Below, one piece after another: positions 16,456-39,081 of a stretch of DNA of 64,000 bases. Source of the DNA: Piscicola geometra. Lineage: Eukaryota; Annelida; Clitellata; Hirudinida; Piscicolidae. A program made the position numbers and the translations under genes. The stretch spans positions 4,535,420 through 4,599,419 of the forward strand of contig OX030961.1 of the NCBI GenBank assembly GCA_943735955.1, in the 5' to 3' direction. The number at the start of each line of letters is the position of its first letter. The stretch's first letter is position 1. The notes below the pieces were generated by a model. It saw only the letters and a program-made list of their open reading frames with translations. It was not told the origin of the DNA and made no database searches.

Positions 16456-18831
16456 TTAAATAGACAAATTTTTTCTGACACTATCGGAAGGAATTATCTC
16501 GTTCTGACAAATGCGAACTGGATCTTTGGGAGTGTGAGTAGAGTTTCGACGGGATGAGAGCCAGATAACTTCAGTTTTGCTGGAGTTAAGTTTCAGTTGA
16601 TTGGCACCCATCCAAGCAGCAATTTCATCAATGCATGATGACACCCTTGCTTGCAGGTCAGCCTGATGACCTTTAATGCAATGACCGTAAATCTGGGTGT
16701 CATCAGCGTACTGATGAAAAGCGAGCTCATGTCTAGCTGCTATTCTTTCCAAATCTCCAGTGTACAAAGAAAACAGTAAAGGACCAAGAACTGAACCTTG
16801 GGGGACTCCTACAGCGGAAACCGACATTGTCGATTTTGTCCCACTACAGCGGATGTCAAAACATCTGTCATTTAAGTAGTCCCTAAACCATTCTAACGCA
16901 GAGTCAGAGAAACCATAGGAGATGTGCAGTCTTCGGAGCAGTGTAGCATGATCTACCAGATCGAAAGCTGCCGATAGATCAAGCAAAACTAACAATGTAA
17001 GCTTACCGTCATCTGCTGCCCTAACGATGTCTGAAAATACTTTGGTTATGGCAGTTTCTGTCGAATGATGACGACGGTAGGCTGACTGCAAGGGAGGGAA
17101 AAGATGGAATTCTGCGAGGTAGTTGACTACTCTGTGGAGAACTAATCTTTCCATGAGTTTGGACAACACCCTCAAGTTTGAAATAGGCCTGTACGACGAA
17201 GTTTCAGTGAGTTTAAGACTTGGCTTCTTGAGCAGTGGCGTGATGTAGGCCGACTTGAAAGACTTCGGAACCCTGCCTGCCGAAAAAGACCTGTTGAATA
17301 AGCTCACTAAAAAAGGAGCAATTATTCCAGATATCTCCTTCAACAGCCATGTAGGAACCGGGTCATTCGAGCACTGCTTATTCGGAAGCCCTTGAATAGC
17401 CCTAACTACTTCTTCTTCGTCGACTATGCTGAACCCATTCAAACTGAGCCCGTGCTCGCAGAATGAAAATGTTGGGTCATCTTGGGCATTGATTGACCTT
17501 CTCGCCGACGCAACTTTCTCTGTGAGATGTGCGTGATAGTCATCAGCACTGATGCCTGAGACTGACGACGTCTTACTTCTGCCCGCGATGCTATTGATGA
17601 GTTTCCAGGTGTCAGCTGGCTTCCCTTTGGACTGAGAGAGCTTCAAGTTCCAGAACTGCTCTCGCTTGCGTCTGCACAGACTCTTGTAAACTTTCAACTG
17701 CTTGACCCAGGCAGTACGTGCTTGCTCATTTTTTGACTTACTGTAGCTTCTCTCGAGACTTCTCTTAAGGCGTTTAGAGGCACGACACTCATGGTCAAAC
17801 CAAGGGTCCGAAGGCCTCTGGTGCACTCTAACAGTCTTAAGAGGAATCAACTTATCGAGAATGCTAGTCAAAGTGGAGCTGTAGAAGTCAGCAGCTGAAT
17901 CTACATCAAGGTCAGTGCTGGACGAGAGTGGAGACAATCGAACCTGTTGAGCAAACTCTGTTCTATCCAAGAGTTTCCAGCGTCTACTAGAAGTTTTTTT
18001 GTACACAGGAGGAGGCTTGGCCAGTTGACACTTCCAGACCAACAGTTTGTGGTCAGAGAAGCCTACCTCAATGCAGTCAACTTCAAGACTCTTTCTCGAG
18101 GCAACAACATCAAGCCACCCTCCTTGACTATGGGTTGGTTGGTTGACTGATGACTGGAAACCATGAGAGCTCAGGATATTCTGAAACATCTGAGTATCGT
18201 TATCACTTGGATTTTCAAGGTGGAAGTTGAAATCTCCCAGGATTAATACTTCTTCACTGTATGTGGCCAAGGTGCTCATGATTTCATTGAAATCCTTGAA
18301 GAACACGCTAGAAGCATAACCTGTTCGATAAACAACTAAACCAATGACCGCCCTTGAACCAGAAGTGATTCTGACACAAAGATGCTCAAGAGTTGAGGAC
18401 TGAACTTCTGTGTCCAATGGTGCAACCTGGAATCCAGAGTCAGCCACGACTGCAACTCCCCCGTGGTTTGTATGCAGCGTGTTTACTGTATTGGAGAGTC
18501 TAGGCCTTGATCTTTCGACCACTACCAAGCCCTCCTGCCGCAGTCGGCTGATACAGACTGACTCAGGATCATGCCAAGTTTCAACCAGAAACAGTCCGTC
18601 TATCTTGTAGTCTTTCATGGTCTCCAGAACATCATCCACCTTATTGTGGAGAGACCTAGTATTGAGTAGGCCTAGCAAGACTGAAGGCCCACTCTTCTGA
18701 CATTTGTGCCGATCAACTTTCTCATGGACAACTGGCACATGGCTTCTAAGAGCGTGCCGGCTTTGGCGTTCCTTTACAAGTTTTCCGCCTCGTCTGCCAC
18801 GATAGTGCCAATGCTGGCGGTGCCTTGCCAA
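16456..18831 (-). mobile_element. CR1/L2-type non-LTR retrotransposon ORF (endonuclease + RT, C-terminus missing)
   Basis: A 791-residue open frame. The N-terminal APE-type endonuclease shows LLNTRSLHNKVDDV, LFLVETWHD, LILGDFNFHLE and VGFSDHKLLVW. The reverse transcriptase follows, with YRPISNLRVLSKLMERLV, motif A LVLLDLSAAFD, motif B GVPQGSVLGPLLFSLYT and the catalytic AFHQYADDTQIYG. The frame stops soon after KLNSSKTEVIWLSSR, at VRKNLSI, where family members normally continue with a thumb region. From there to 16390 the DNA is AT-rich simple repeat. No other stop or frameshift interrupts the frame, so the copy looks young but 3'-damaged. Confidence 0.93.
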
Positions 18832-19219
18832 TCCTAGTCTGTTGATGGTCGCAGGTTGTTTATATAAATTCTGTAATCAACCTATATTTAATAAAATTTA
18901 AATAATATTTTTACTAAAATATACATTTTCTTAACTGGTTAATTCTCATGAAATTGTATACTGAACCAAAAGAGCATTCAGACTTGAGAAACAATAGAAT
19001 CTCTGTGGGAGACCACATCTTGTGGGCCTTACTATAAGCGTTTAGTAAAGCAATAAATATAAGATAAAATATATGATACAAGTTTCGTGTGAAAACTGAA
19101 AGTAAGAATCAATCTCATACTTAAATTAATATTTCCATGAACTTTGCATTAATCTACGTTAACTTTTCGATTAGCCCGTTAATAAATTAACGCAACTAAA
19201 AAAGTTTAACGCAGTTAAG
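18832..19219. other. AT-rich spacer between the LINE and a pseudogene
   Basis: This covers the probable LINE 5' leader and AT-rich DNA. A short segment near 19150-19210 (TAATCTACGTTAACTTTTCG and following) recurs near 37770 and, more weakly, in cluster introns near 34920 and 47490. Confidence 0.4.
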
Positions 19220-19585
19220 AAAATTTATCAGAATTACATTTTTATACTCTTCCCACCTGCCAAGCCGTCTGTAGATTTTCCCTCTCAACTTGTAGGACAT
19301 GGCAGAGTTGGGGTTGAGCTGCAAGGACTGGCAATAGCGAGTTTGGACGTTGCAGACGCACATATATGCTGTGTCGCAGGGCATAAAGGCTCAAGTCTTT
19401 CATTTCCATGATGTGGAAAACTTTTTCGTACGGTGGAACAACTGCATTCTGTTTCATCTCCAAGTCACTTTCCAAGCTCTCTATCTGTTTCTTTTTCCTC
19501 TTTCATTTTTTCAGGCTTGGCATCCTCACGACAGTGTGGTTCGCCTCCGCAGCAACTTTTCTGCAGTCAAAAATAGAAAATGAAA
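19220..19585 (-). pseudogene. ST13/Hip (Hsc70-interacting protein)-like pseudogene fragment
   Basis: On the minus strand, conceptual pieces in different frames resemble ST13, an Hsc70 co-chaperone with TPR repeats. ESDLEMKQNAVVPPYEK resembles the acidic segment before the TPRs. YALRHSIYVRLQRPN and then, one frame over, LNPNSAMSYKLRGKIYRRLG plus RWEE match the second TPR. A frameshift lies between the last two pieces and the middle of the TPR region is missing. No introns are visible, so it could be a processed copy. Confidence 0.5.
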
Positions 19586-21728
19586 AAGTCACGCTGATTG
19601 TTTTTTTAAAACATCTACAGCAGTTCGAGGTCTTTGTTTTTCATAATTGAGGCAGAGATTTAAGCGCCGATAAATTAAAGAATTCTAAAACAATCTAAAC
19701 TTTAGATTCTGAATTTTTAATATAAATTTTATATTACAAAAAGAATTAACTAAAATGAGGAAAAAAAACTTGTTAAACTGAATAAAACTAAATGAAATAA
19801 AAGTTCAAATTTATTGTATAAAAAATTACAAAAAAGTGAGTTTTAAAACCGTAAAAAATTAGAAATCTATGCTGTGAAAAAATTAATTGTTCTTATTGGT
19901 TTTTCTCTAACCATAAAAACCTGAAATAAGCGAAAAGTTTGTAATTAGATGTGGGCGTCTTGTCAATCCTTTCCAAACTTATTAAAAATTAGATGTTATG
20001 AATTAGAAATTTTATTTTATTTTTGCTGTAATTGATGCAGCATATAAATGTATTTAGAAAAATACTTTTATAATTATATTATACAATAAAAGATAAAAGG
20101 AACAATCAAACTAGCAAAATGAGCATAAATATACACATAAAACGAAGATATAAAAAAAGAAATTGAGGCGTTTGGCGTCTACAAACGAAATGAAGTTAGC
20201 AAGTAAGGGTTTTGAATAAAAGAGATTGTCGATAAAAATGTGTTTTTAAAATTTCTATAGCGCATTTCTATTGTCAAAAATATCTATGCGCATTTCGCCC
20301 AGCTTTCCTCTATACTCTTTATTCGAATGGCCTCGCGAATTGAAGAACTGTCCAATACTATCCTGATATTTTAAGTTTTTAAAACACTCTAGTATGCATG
20401 TTGTCATTTTAATGAGCCATGTATAAAGTTAGTCCTAACAGTAAAAAAAATATAACATTTAACCAAACAAGTATTAACTCTTCAGAGTTTTATTGTATTT
20501 TTCTCGATGGTGATGATAACGAAGCTCATATCAGCCAACAATTTTGTAGCTTCTCTGAAATTGAATTTCCACAAAATTCTTGCTTGCGAAAATTGAAAAA
20601 TCAGAAAATTATTTCTATAAAATATAATATCTTAATTTATATCCATAAATACAAAAAAATAGGTGAAAGAATATTTGAGTAAGCAAATCATAATTTAGCT
20701 TCAGACAGCTATCATAACTACGCCTACACAAAATATATTACTGAAGAAAATTCTGTTTTATGCTATGGTTGACGATCATGCTTGTATTAAAATATGAGTT
20801 GAGAAATTATTTTTTTTGAAAAATTGAGAGTTAAGATGGACCCCAGGACCCCAATAGCATCGCTGCCCATACATACTCACAATTTATTACTGCATTAAAC
20901 AATTTTATTCCATGGTTGACGATTATGCTTATATCAAAATAGATATAGAAAAAAAATTGTTGAAAAAAGTGAGGGGGTCCACATTAAGGTGGACCCCCCC
21001 AGGATCGCCGCCCATGGTTAGCAGTATATTTGGAATAAACCACATTTTTGTTTGGTTTAGTAAAACGAGACTGTCAGTGCAAAAATAACGCATGCGTAAG
21101 GTGTAGCCAAATTGCGACGCGTTCTATTACAAAAAAGGTAATTTGGGATAAGCTTGAATAATTATTTAGTCTATTATAATAGACTGTAACCTAGCTGCCA
21201 AAATATCCTAGACAATTGGGTTAAGTGTTTTTAAAATTTTAAAGTGGAAAATAAAAAGACAACAATTGAAAGCAAGTTTGAGTCATTTCAGCTATTCGTG
21301 CAAAAAAAGTTTTTGAAACAACAGGTGTTCAGTAATAAATTTCATGAAAAAATTATTTCTTTAAATCAACACTGTCTATTTATTCATTTGGCATTTTTTA
21401 TATTTAGTTATTAATATTTTAATCTATTACATTTTTAATGAGATAATTGTTAAATAAAAATTAAAAATAGTATTTTATTCTCAATATTTAAAACAGTAAC
21501 AAAAAAATTTAATAATTAAAAACACTATAAAAATACATATGTATATAACTATTAAAACATACCAAACCATAAATTAACAAATAGTTTCATTGATGCTTTA
21601 GGAAAATTTTCTATTTAGTATTGCTATGGTAGGTTGAAGAAATGATATTGTTGATAATGATAATAATAATGATGATGATGATGATGATGATGAGGGTAAT
21701 GATGATGATGATGATGATGATGATAATA

Positions 21729-21820
<92 letters not shown>

Positions 21821-22058
21821 AATGATGATGATGCCGATGATGATGATAGTGATGATGAGGATGATAGAGAATTTTCTAAAAATTGTTGTAATCAATTCTA
21901 CTTATTGACAGATCGTGAGAGTGTCACTAAATTTTGTTAGCTTTCAAACTCAGCGTAAATAAAATCTTTTTTGTATAATTTAAAAAAAAGAGCTTAAAAT
22001 TCTAAGAAATCAATTAAGCTCCAATATAGGCTAGCTAACTACGTGTCCATTTCGCTTT
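19586..22058. other. Intergenic DNA with a block duplicated upstream of gene III
   Basis: AT-rich DNA. About 20460-22100 is similar to about 37940-39130; shared stretches include GAAGCTCATATCAGCC, GCGACGCGTTCTATTAC, a GAT satellite and the following CTACTTATTGACAGAT. Within it, 20765-20870 and 20909-21013 are a direct repeat ending in a GTGGACCCC-like segment. The open frame at 20419-20682 overlaps the duplicated block and has no recognised relative. Confidence 0.6.
21645..21865 (+). repeat. (GAT)n satellite upstream of gene I
   Basis: A nearly pure GAT tract of about 220 bp, roughly 240 bp upstream of the gene I start. The equivalent position upstream of gene III also holds GAT tracts. Confidence 0.95.
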
Positions 22059-22064
22059 TATAAG
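22059..22064 (+). promoter_or_regulatory. Possible TATA box of cysteine-rich gene I
   Basis: TATAAG lies 40 bases upstream of the predicted ATG of gene I. A TATATAG at a similar position precedes gene III (39082). This is inferred from position only. Confidence 0.4.
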
Positions 22065-22103
22065 TGGTTGAAAGTTATTATCCATTCCTTCAAGGTTTTC
22101 AAG

Positions 22104-31979
<9,876 letters not shown>

Positions 31980-32230
31980 AATAATTAGACGGAGTAATTG
32001 GTTAGACGGAAATGCGAAAGTTAAAAAATTCTAATTTTAAATTTTAAATCATGTTACTTCAATTTTTTTAAATCATCCATATAATCCTGATGATCCATTT
32101 TTCATGAACCTATATAACTTTCAGCTTTTAAATTGGAATAACAACGTTAGTTTTCCAGTTTCAGCCATTTCAGCATACATTGCTTTTCTTGTTTGAGTTT
32201 CATTCATTTCTAATATTGGTATTTTGGTGC

Positions 32231-32236
32231 AATAAA
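32231..32236 (+). terminator. Polyadenylation signal of gene I
   Basis: AATAAA in the context GGTGCAATAAATATATTTCA, about 250 bp after the gene I stop. The same context follows copy II (37688) and gene III (51512). Confidence 0.75.
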
Positions 32237-32276
32237 TATATTTCATAGAGTCTTGTTTTCATTTTCTCCCATTCTA

Positions 32277-32330
32277 GAACTTGAATTTGAAGAAAGAGCG
32301 CTATAGAAATCCATTTGATTGATTGATTGA
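32277..32330 (+). repeat. Retroposon 3' tail (GCGCTATAGAAAT + (TTGA)n)
   Basis: TTGAAGAAAGAGCGCTATAG leads into ATTGATTGATTG. The same tail is found in reverse orientation at 41041-41092. Divergent versions lie at 32486-32548 and 49476-49526. Confidence 0.6.
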
Positions 32331-32349
32331 GTAGCAGAAAATCATTTTT

Positions 32350-32600
32350 ATAGGTTTATTAATTTAACTAGTGGGCTGCACAGTGGAAATAAGAATGAAC
32401 TAATACTAGCTGACCTGTCAAAAACAAACATGAAAGATCGTGTTGATAAAATACATAAAAATAAAATGTTCAAAACATTTGGGCTTGAGCGCTTTTGTTC
32501 GCTACGCAAAGGGCGCTATACAAATAACTAGTGATTGATTGATTGTCGAAAATCTAAGATTTTGAAAGTTTTGTGTCAGTAGTCTTCTAATGTACATTAA
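32350..32600 (-). pseudogene. Relic of the IP3-kinase / galactosyltransferase junction
   Basis: 32357-32400 (AATTTAACTAGTGGGCTGCA and following) resembles DNA beside IP3-kinase exon 1 near 13845-13900. 32553-32600 (GTTTTGTGTCAGTAGTC and following) resembles galactosyltransferase exon 4 near 14440-14480. Order and orientation match the source. A divergent retroposon tail (32486-32548) sits between them. Confidence 0.5.
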
Positions 32601-33186
32601 ATTCATTAGCCTGATGTTCCAATCGACGAACTTTTACTTAAAACTCACAAAAATGACGTTTCTTTTACGAGATCTATGAAAAACTTTTATACACAATGTG
32701 TATTTGAGAGAAATATAAACTGATTTGTGCGCGTTAGATTTTTTAACACTTATTTTATTGTTTTGCTCTGGAAAATAGTTGAATGCGTTTCGAAAAGGTA
32801 TCTCTCGTTTCAACAAATCTATTTTTTCAAAAAACTTTTCATTTTTTAAAGATTTGTAGCAGAACTTCTAGGCGGTGTAAATATGCTACCTGTTCGATAG
32901 TGTTATATGAAAAAGTATGCACTTCAGAAGATGGTCCAGCTTATGCTTAAAAAAAATCATTTCCGAACTGGAGCAGATAAAAATTTATCAGAATATCCAT
33001 CAATTAAAAGGTTTTTAAAAAATTGAGAAAGAATTAATATGGAAAGAGAAAGTAGTAGAAGATAAGAAAGTCACTAAAAATATACAACCTTCCCCAAACA
33101 AGCGACTGCAAACTTCAATAGTTTCTACTAAATTTAGATAAAAAAGTAAAAATATTAGTTTATAATAATGTCAAATTATCAGATAC

Positions 33187-33248
33187 GACATTGCGTTAAA
33201 ACACTTTTGATTACAAAATTTCAATCAAAAGTGTTTTAACGCAATGTT
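33187..33248. repeat. 24-bp perfect inverted repeat (hairpin)
   Basis: The arm at 33189-33212 (CATTGCGTTAAAACACTTTT and four more bases) is exactly complementary to 33223-33246, with a 10-base loop. An A-T and a G-T pair extend it outward. It lies between gene I and copy II. It could be a small palindromic element or a hairpin RNA precursor; nothing distinguishes these here. Confidence 0.7.
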
Positions 33249-33681
33249 ACGCAGAATTTTCTTAATCGTTCGATTAACTTCGATTGAAATCTGTGATTGT
33301 GGAACAGCATTACCCTCCATTCTTTTGAAAGTATTTCTCTATCAAAATGAATTATCGATATGAAATATTCGGTAAGTTTTAATACATGTATATTTTATAT
33401 AAAGCCAAAATATAATTAAATACAATAAAAAACCCAGTTATTTGAGACTAAAATTGGTAAACTAAAAACTCAAAGTAAGTTATTTCTTTCTTTTGTGTAC
33501 TAAATATATCTTTGTGAACTATTTCATCCGATCTGATCTATCTTCATTTCAGTTCCTTAAATCTTAGCATTCTTTCTAAAAAAAATTCCACTCTTAAACG
33601 GGATTCAAAAAGTTTTGATTGCTGTTTTATTAAATGGAACTTGCAAACTGAATCATAAAGTTCCACTTTGTAAATAATGAT

Positions 33682-33906
<225 letters not shown>

Positions 33907-34395
33907 ATGAATATTTAATGTTTAAAGTTGGTAATTTTGATGAAACCCCCCCCCCCCTCAAACCCAAAACTAAATCAAAGCCTCATCGTTTTTAAGTAAA
34001 AAGAAATCATTAGATAATTTAATTTACTCAAATTTTACGATCATAAGGTTACTTAATATAATACTCAATATAATATAATAATACTCTCAACATTATAAAT
34101 TAATTAATTTAACAGTTAAATTAAATGTGTTTAAATGTGCAAAAAAATGTGGTTTAATTATGTTCTAAGTGGACGTTTTGAAATTTTGAAATCGATGGTT
34201 TTGTCCTTCCACTATCATAAAGAGCTTTGATTGGTGATATTTATTTATTGTTATTAATATAGTTTTACATTTTTAAAAAGTTTGATGTTTCATTTTATTC
34301 TGATATGGGCATACGACGAGTTTGCGCCCATAATTCCTATTTTATGTTATGTATGTCATTCCTTCCTTCTCGTTAAATGCACACGTCTTCACTAG

Positions 34396-37300
34396 ATCCT
34401 TGTTACTGTGATAGGTTCGTTGAAGAGGTTGACCATTTCTTGCCGGTATGCTTATCAAACCTGCCTTGGCTATTTTAATTTTTGATACATGAATAAATAA
34501 TCAAATTACCCTTTTTATGAAAAAAATAAAGTCTGTTAAATTGAAATTTATCCTTGCTTCCAACCAAATGAAAAATTTTAATTCTAGATTTTTATTTTTA
34601 AAAACTATTTTAAAAAATTGTAAAATTGAATTTTTTTCAATCTTCAGACAAAAAATCAGTGTCCAGCTGGAACATACTGTTTTCAGTTCAAATATCTTAG
34701 TGGCAATTTAGAGGATCAAAAATGCCGTGAGTCTTAGACATCACTTTGTTGACTTTGTGAGACTGCATTTGTGAATAAAATGAAAGTAAAATAAATTATG
34801 TTATAAATTCTACAATATATTCCAAACAGTGTCGGTGTTTGCATTATTTTAGCTGCTCATCGATGTTTTCAAGTTATCTAAAGAAAATTTTTATAATTTT
34901 TTAATTTCCGTTTAATAAATTTTTTTCTAATAACGGCTAACGAATAAAGTTTTTCGATTAACTGTGCCCACTTGTGATAGTAGCTGAGCAGAATGTCAAA
35001 CGTGGCCTGTTTTAGACCGTAACGGTCTTCAAGCTTGACTTTTTATTGAAGTTTAAGAATCGTATTGAAATATGATGACGAAAAATAATTTATTATAAAT
35101 ACAAAATGGTCTTTAAAGTTTGCTTGTGTTGAGAAGATTATATTCAGAATGACTTTTCTCACACAAATCGAATCATTTTCAAAAATTGACATAAAATGCC
35201 ATATAAATTGCCAAAAAAATTAAAAAAAGTCTTGTTTGCAGCACCCTGTTACTGTGGTCCCGAAAACAATGATCTGAAAGTATGTGAAACAAATACATAA
35301 AAAATATTCTTTCAGTTGAAACTAGTAATGTTACATTAAAAGCGAAAATTTATATTTTGCTAATATTTTTTTCAAGAGAGAAACTATATGCCCTTCAACG
35401 GAAGTTTGTCTTAAAAATAAAAATGTAAACCAAAGATACTTATGCAGTAAGTTAATTTTTTCAATTATATTTTAGTTCAATCATTCTTTTTGTTCAAAAA
35501 TCTATTTCTCAAATTTACAGTACCTCAGTTTTGCCACAGTATTGGCTTCAAAAACGGAACAAAATGCTCTTGTGCTAGAAATATTCAGATTAGCAAATAC
35601 CAAGTTCAAATTGGTTTTTTATGTAAATAGAATGAATTTAATTATTTTATCTCATTTGAATAAACATATTTGTATTCCTAAACTGAAAGAAAGTGATTAA
35701 CTGTTTCTATTTCCACTTCATAAGAAAAAGATTATATGGCCCACATGCCGAGATGGGTTTTTTGTGAGCAGTTGAGCTCTACAGGTATCGAAGGTCGCTG
35801 CTTTTCAGGTAAAAATATTAAAATTCAATAATCATTAACTTATTTTTTTTAACTAAAAAATAATTTGAAAAAACACAAAGATAATATTTTTATAATTTTA
35901 TTACTAAATTATTAAATTTCATTTTTTAAATGTCAAACAACTACTTTTTCAAACAGAGAAGGAAGGCTTACCAGAGTGCTCCGACGTTGATGGAGCATCC
36001 TACGGCAGACCAAAAGAAAGATGCTTGTGTGGAGTGAGTGAGAAATAAATATCAACGATAGAGTTTTAAAAATATAAGTAATTATTACTATTATAAAAAT
36101 AATAAAAAAATTCTTTTTGTAAACTAAAAACTATCCCAAATCAGAACTTTGAATGTCCATCGAATCAATATTGTCTCGTGAATTCAAAAGATAAAAGCCA
36201 AAAGTGCATAGAAGGTGTACATGAAAGATTGAACAATTTTTCACTCAGTCTTTATTTGTGAAAAAAGTCACAAGTTTATTCGAATTTTAATGATATAGTT
36301 TTAAAATGCAACTATACAGAAAATGAGATTGTAGGACAATGCCATGAGGTTGAATACGGAGATGATCGAAGACCGAAAGTTTTATTTTTATAACTTAAAT
36401 TTTGTTGGGTTAAATATACCTAAAGTCTATATCTAAGCATTATGAATAATGAATGCTTCTAAATGATTTTTCCAGTTTTTCGAGTTAAATTTTACAATCT
36501 TAGTAAATATTATTTCGACTCCAGTTCCATGCCACTGTGATCCATTTGACCTTGACACTTTTTCTTATCCTAAGGTTTCGATGAACAACTTCAATCTTTT
36601 TAAGTTAATCCAGTGTTTAGCTTCATTGGTTTCATGGTTTTCATTGCTTTTCAGCGTAATATAATCTGTCCTGGAGGCCAGTACTGCTTGAAACACTTTC
36701 GAAAGCTATTTCGGGATGACTTCACGTGCAGTTGGTACAAAAGCTTTGCAGTGATGTTGGATTCACAAATACAAACGATTGCTCGTGTGAGGTTTGTCGG
36801 TAATTTAATATAATAGGTTATGATAAAAATCCATATTAGAATAAAGCTTTGTTTACATTCTCATCACCCATTTTAGACATTTGACGGAGAAAAAGTTGAC
36901 ATTGAAATTTGCCCCGAAGGACAGTTTTGTAAGAAATCGGAGCGTCCTACTTTGCTCAAGTTAACTTTCGGGAACTGTGTGGCAGGTAAATCTGATAAAA
37001 AAGAATGCAAACATTTAGTAAATGACTGTCGAATAATAAAGTTTCTAGTAAAGTATACAGAAAAGCATGAGATTCTTGCCGAGTAGTAAAATAATTTCAA
37101 AAATAAATACATTTTCGACAAATGTTAATATCAAATCAATTTTAACAAATTTGAAATTTCAAATGCAAATCTGAAAAAAATTATTTTCTCACTATATCTA
37201 TACAAAACGCTCTTTAATTCTATCTGAATGACCTCATATCTTATGACATAAGTTAATTTCATAGTTAACTAATTCGAAAATTTCACAACGCATGGAAATT

Positions 37301-37432
37301 CAGTAGAAAATAGGTAAATTAAAGACCTAAATAAAAGTTACAGATACTAAATATCATCAAAAACATCAACTTTTGACCTATTTTACAGCTTCTGAACTAG
37401 AAAGTCTTGAATGTAATAATTCGACAGAGTAA
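34396..37432 (+). pseudogene. Cysteine-rich family copy II, broken
   Basis: Recognisable exons include B1 34396-34445, B2 near 34649-34727, B1 near 35242, B2 near 35379, C1 near 35521, C2 near 35727, A1 near 35957, A2 near 36147, B0 36320-36379, B1 near 36523, B2/C1 36655-36792, C2 near 36877 and the terminal exon 37389-37432. Lesions: no signal-peptide exon upstream; the C1 at 34829 is degenerate and stops early; a one-base loss in the T run of the C2 at 35727 shifts frame and removes a cysteine; the donor after 36379 has lost a G; and the intron between the B2 and C1 exons near 36730 is gone, joining them out of frame. A and C modules are also missing after the first B. Confidence 0.75.
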
Positions 37433-37687
37433 TTGGGTGGACGAAAGAGAAGAAATGGAAAGAAAAAATATTTAAATTATAAAAATTGAAATTATGTTAT
37501 TTTAATTTTCTTAAAGTCATTCTCATATGACCTTGATGATCTATTTTTCATGAAAGTTCAGATAGACTCATATAACTTTCAGCTGTTTGAATTGAAATAC
37601 CGACTTTATTATCTCAATTTTAGCCATCTTATCTTTATTCATTTTTTTATATAGTTTTATTCATATTCCTAATTGGTAACTTGGTGC

Positions 37688-37693
37688 AATAAA
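37688..37693 (+). terminator. Polyadenylation signal of copy II
   Basis: AATAAA in the same GGTGCAATAAATATATTTCA context seen after genes I and III, about 255 bp after the terminal-exon stop. Confidence 0.7.
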
Positions 37694-37769
37694 TATATTT
37701 CAGACTTGTTTGAAATATTTTGTTTTATTCTAAAACGTGACTAAATGTAGTTTTTAACTATAGATGTGC

Positions 37770-39081
37770 TTTAATCTACGTTAACTTTTTTATTCACCCG
37801 TTAGTGAATTAACGCATTTGAAATAAATTAAACATTTTTAGTTTTATCAACTTTATGTCTTGATTTTATTCATTCATTATTTGTATATACCACAGAAAAT
37901 GAGCCAGCAAATGCAATTCGTTAAAAAATATAATTTTCGAGCTTGAGAAGAGAAAGATAGACTTGAATATCTCTCTTGGCTACAAATGAAGCTCATATCA
38001 GCCAAAAATTTAATCAATTTTCTAAAATTGAATTTCCAAGAACTCAAATGCGTGTATGAATCATATAGTGTGTTGGTTAGCAATATATTTGAACAGAAGC
38101 ATGATTTTTTGTTGTTTTGTAAACATGAAGCTAGCAGTACAGTAAATGACGCATGCGGAAGGTGATGTGGAATTGCGACGCGTTCTATTACAGAAAAAGT
38201 AATTATTCCAGTCTATTAACTTGAATAATAGACTGAGATCTAGCTGTCAAAATGTCCTTGATAATTGAAATGGAATGGCCAAAATTGAAAGAAAGTTTGA
38301 ATTATTTAAGCCATTCGTGCCAAACAACAGGTGTTCAAATAATAAATTTCATGAAAAATTACTTACACTGTCTATTTAATTATTGTTTGATTTATTTAGA
38401 TAATAATATTTTATTCTAGTAAATTCTTAAAAGGAGTTAGAAATATAATTTAATTCTTAATATTCTAAGAAAGTACCTATACAAATTAATATGATGATGA
38501 TAATGGTGATGATGATGATGAGGATGATGATGAGGATGATGATGATGATAATGATAACAATGATGATGATGATACTGATGATGATGAGGGTGATGATGAT
38601 GATGGTGATGATGAGGGTGATAATGATGACGATGATAGTGATGATGATGATTTTGATTACGACGAATAGAGAATTTTCTAGAAATATTTGTAATCAATTC
38701 TACTTATTGACAGATAGTGAGAGTGTTACTGAAATTTTGTTAGCTTCCAAACTCAGCGTAAATAAATTTTATTTTATCATTTTAAAAAAAGCTTAAAATT
38801 GTAAGAATGATGAGGATGATGATGAGGATGATGATGAGGGTGGTTATAAGGATGATGATGAGAATGATGATGAAGATGATGATGAGGATGATGATGAGGG
38901 TGGTTATGATGAGGATGAAAAAGTTTCAGCTTTTTTTTAGATCAATACCATTTATTGACAGATCGTGAGAATTGCATCGTTTCAACGCAAACAATATATT
39001 TTATTTTAGAAATACAAAAATAAAATTGCAAAAGCCTAAAATTTGGCAAAATCATTAAAACATCTACGTGTTCATTTTTCC
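37770..39081. repeat. Duplicated upstream block of gene III with GAT satellites
   Basis: This region is similar to the DNA upstream of gene I. It includes GAAGCTCATATCAGCC (37989), GCGACGCGTTCTATTAC (38175), a GAT satellite (38491-38660) followed by AGAGAATTTTCTAGAAAT and CTACTTATTGACAGATA, and a second GAT tract (38811-38922). It suggests that promoter and gene were duplicated together. Confidence 0.75.

Noticed and set aside
20419..20682. 87-residue open frame
   Set aside because: It overlaps a duplicated noncoding block whose other copy (near 37980) is not open in the same way.
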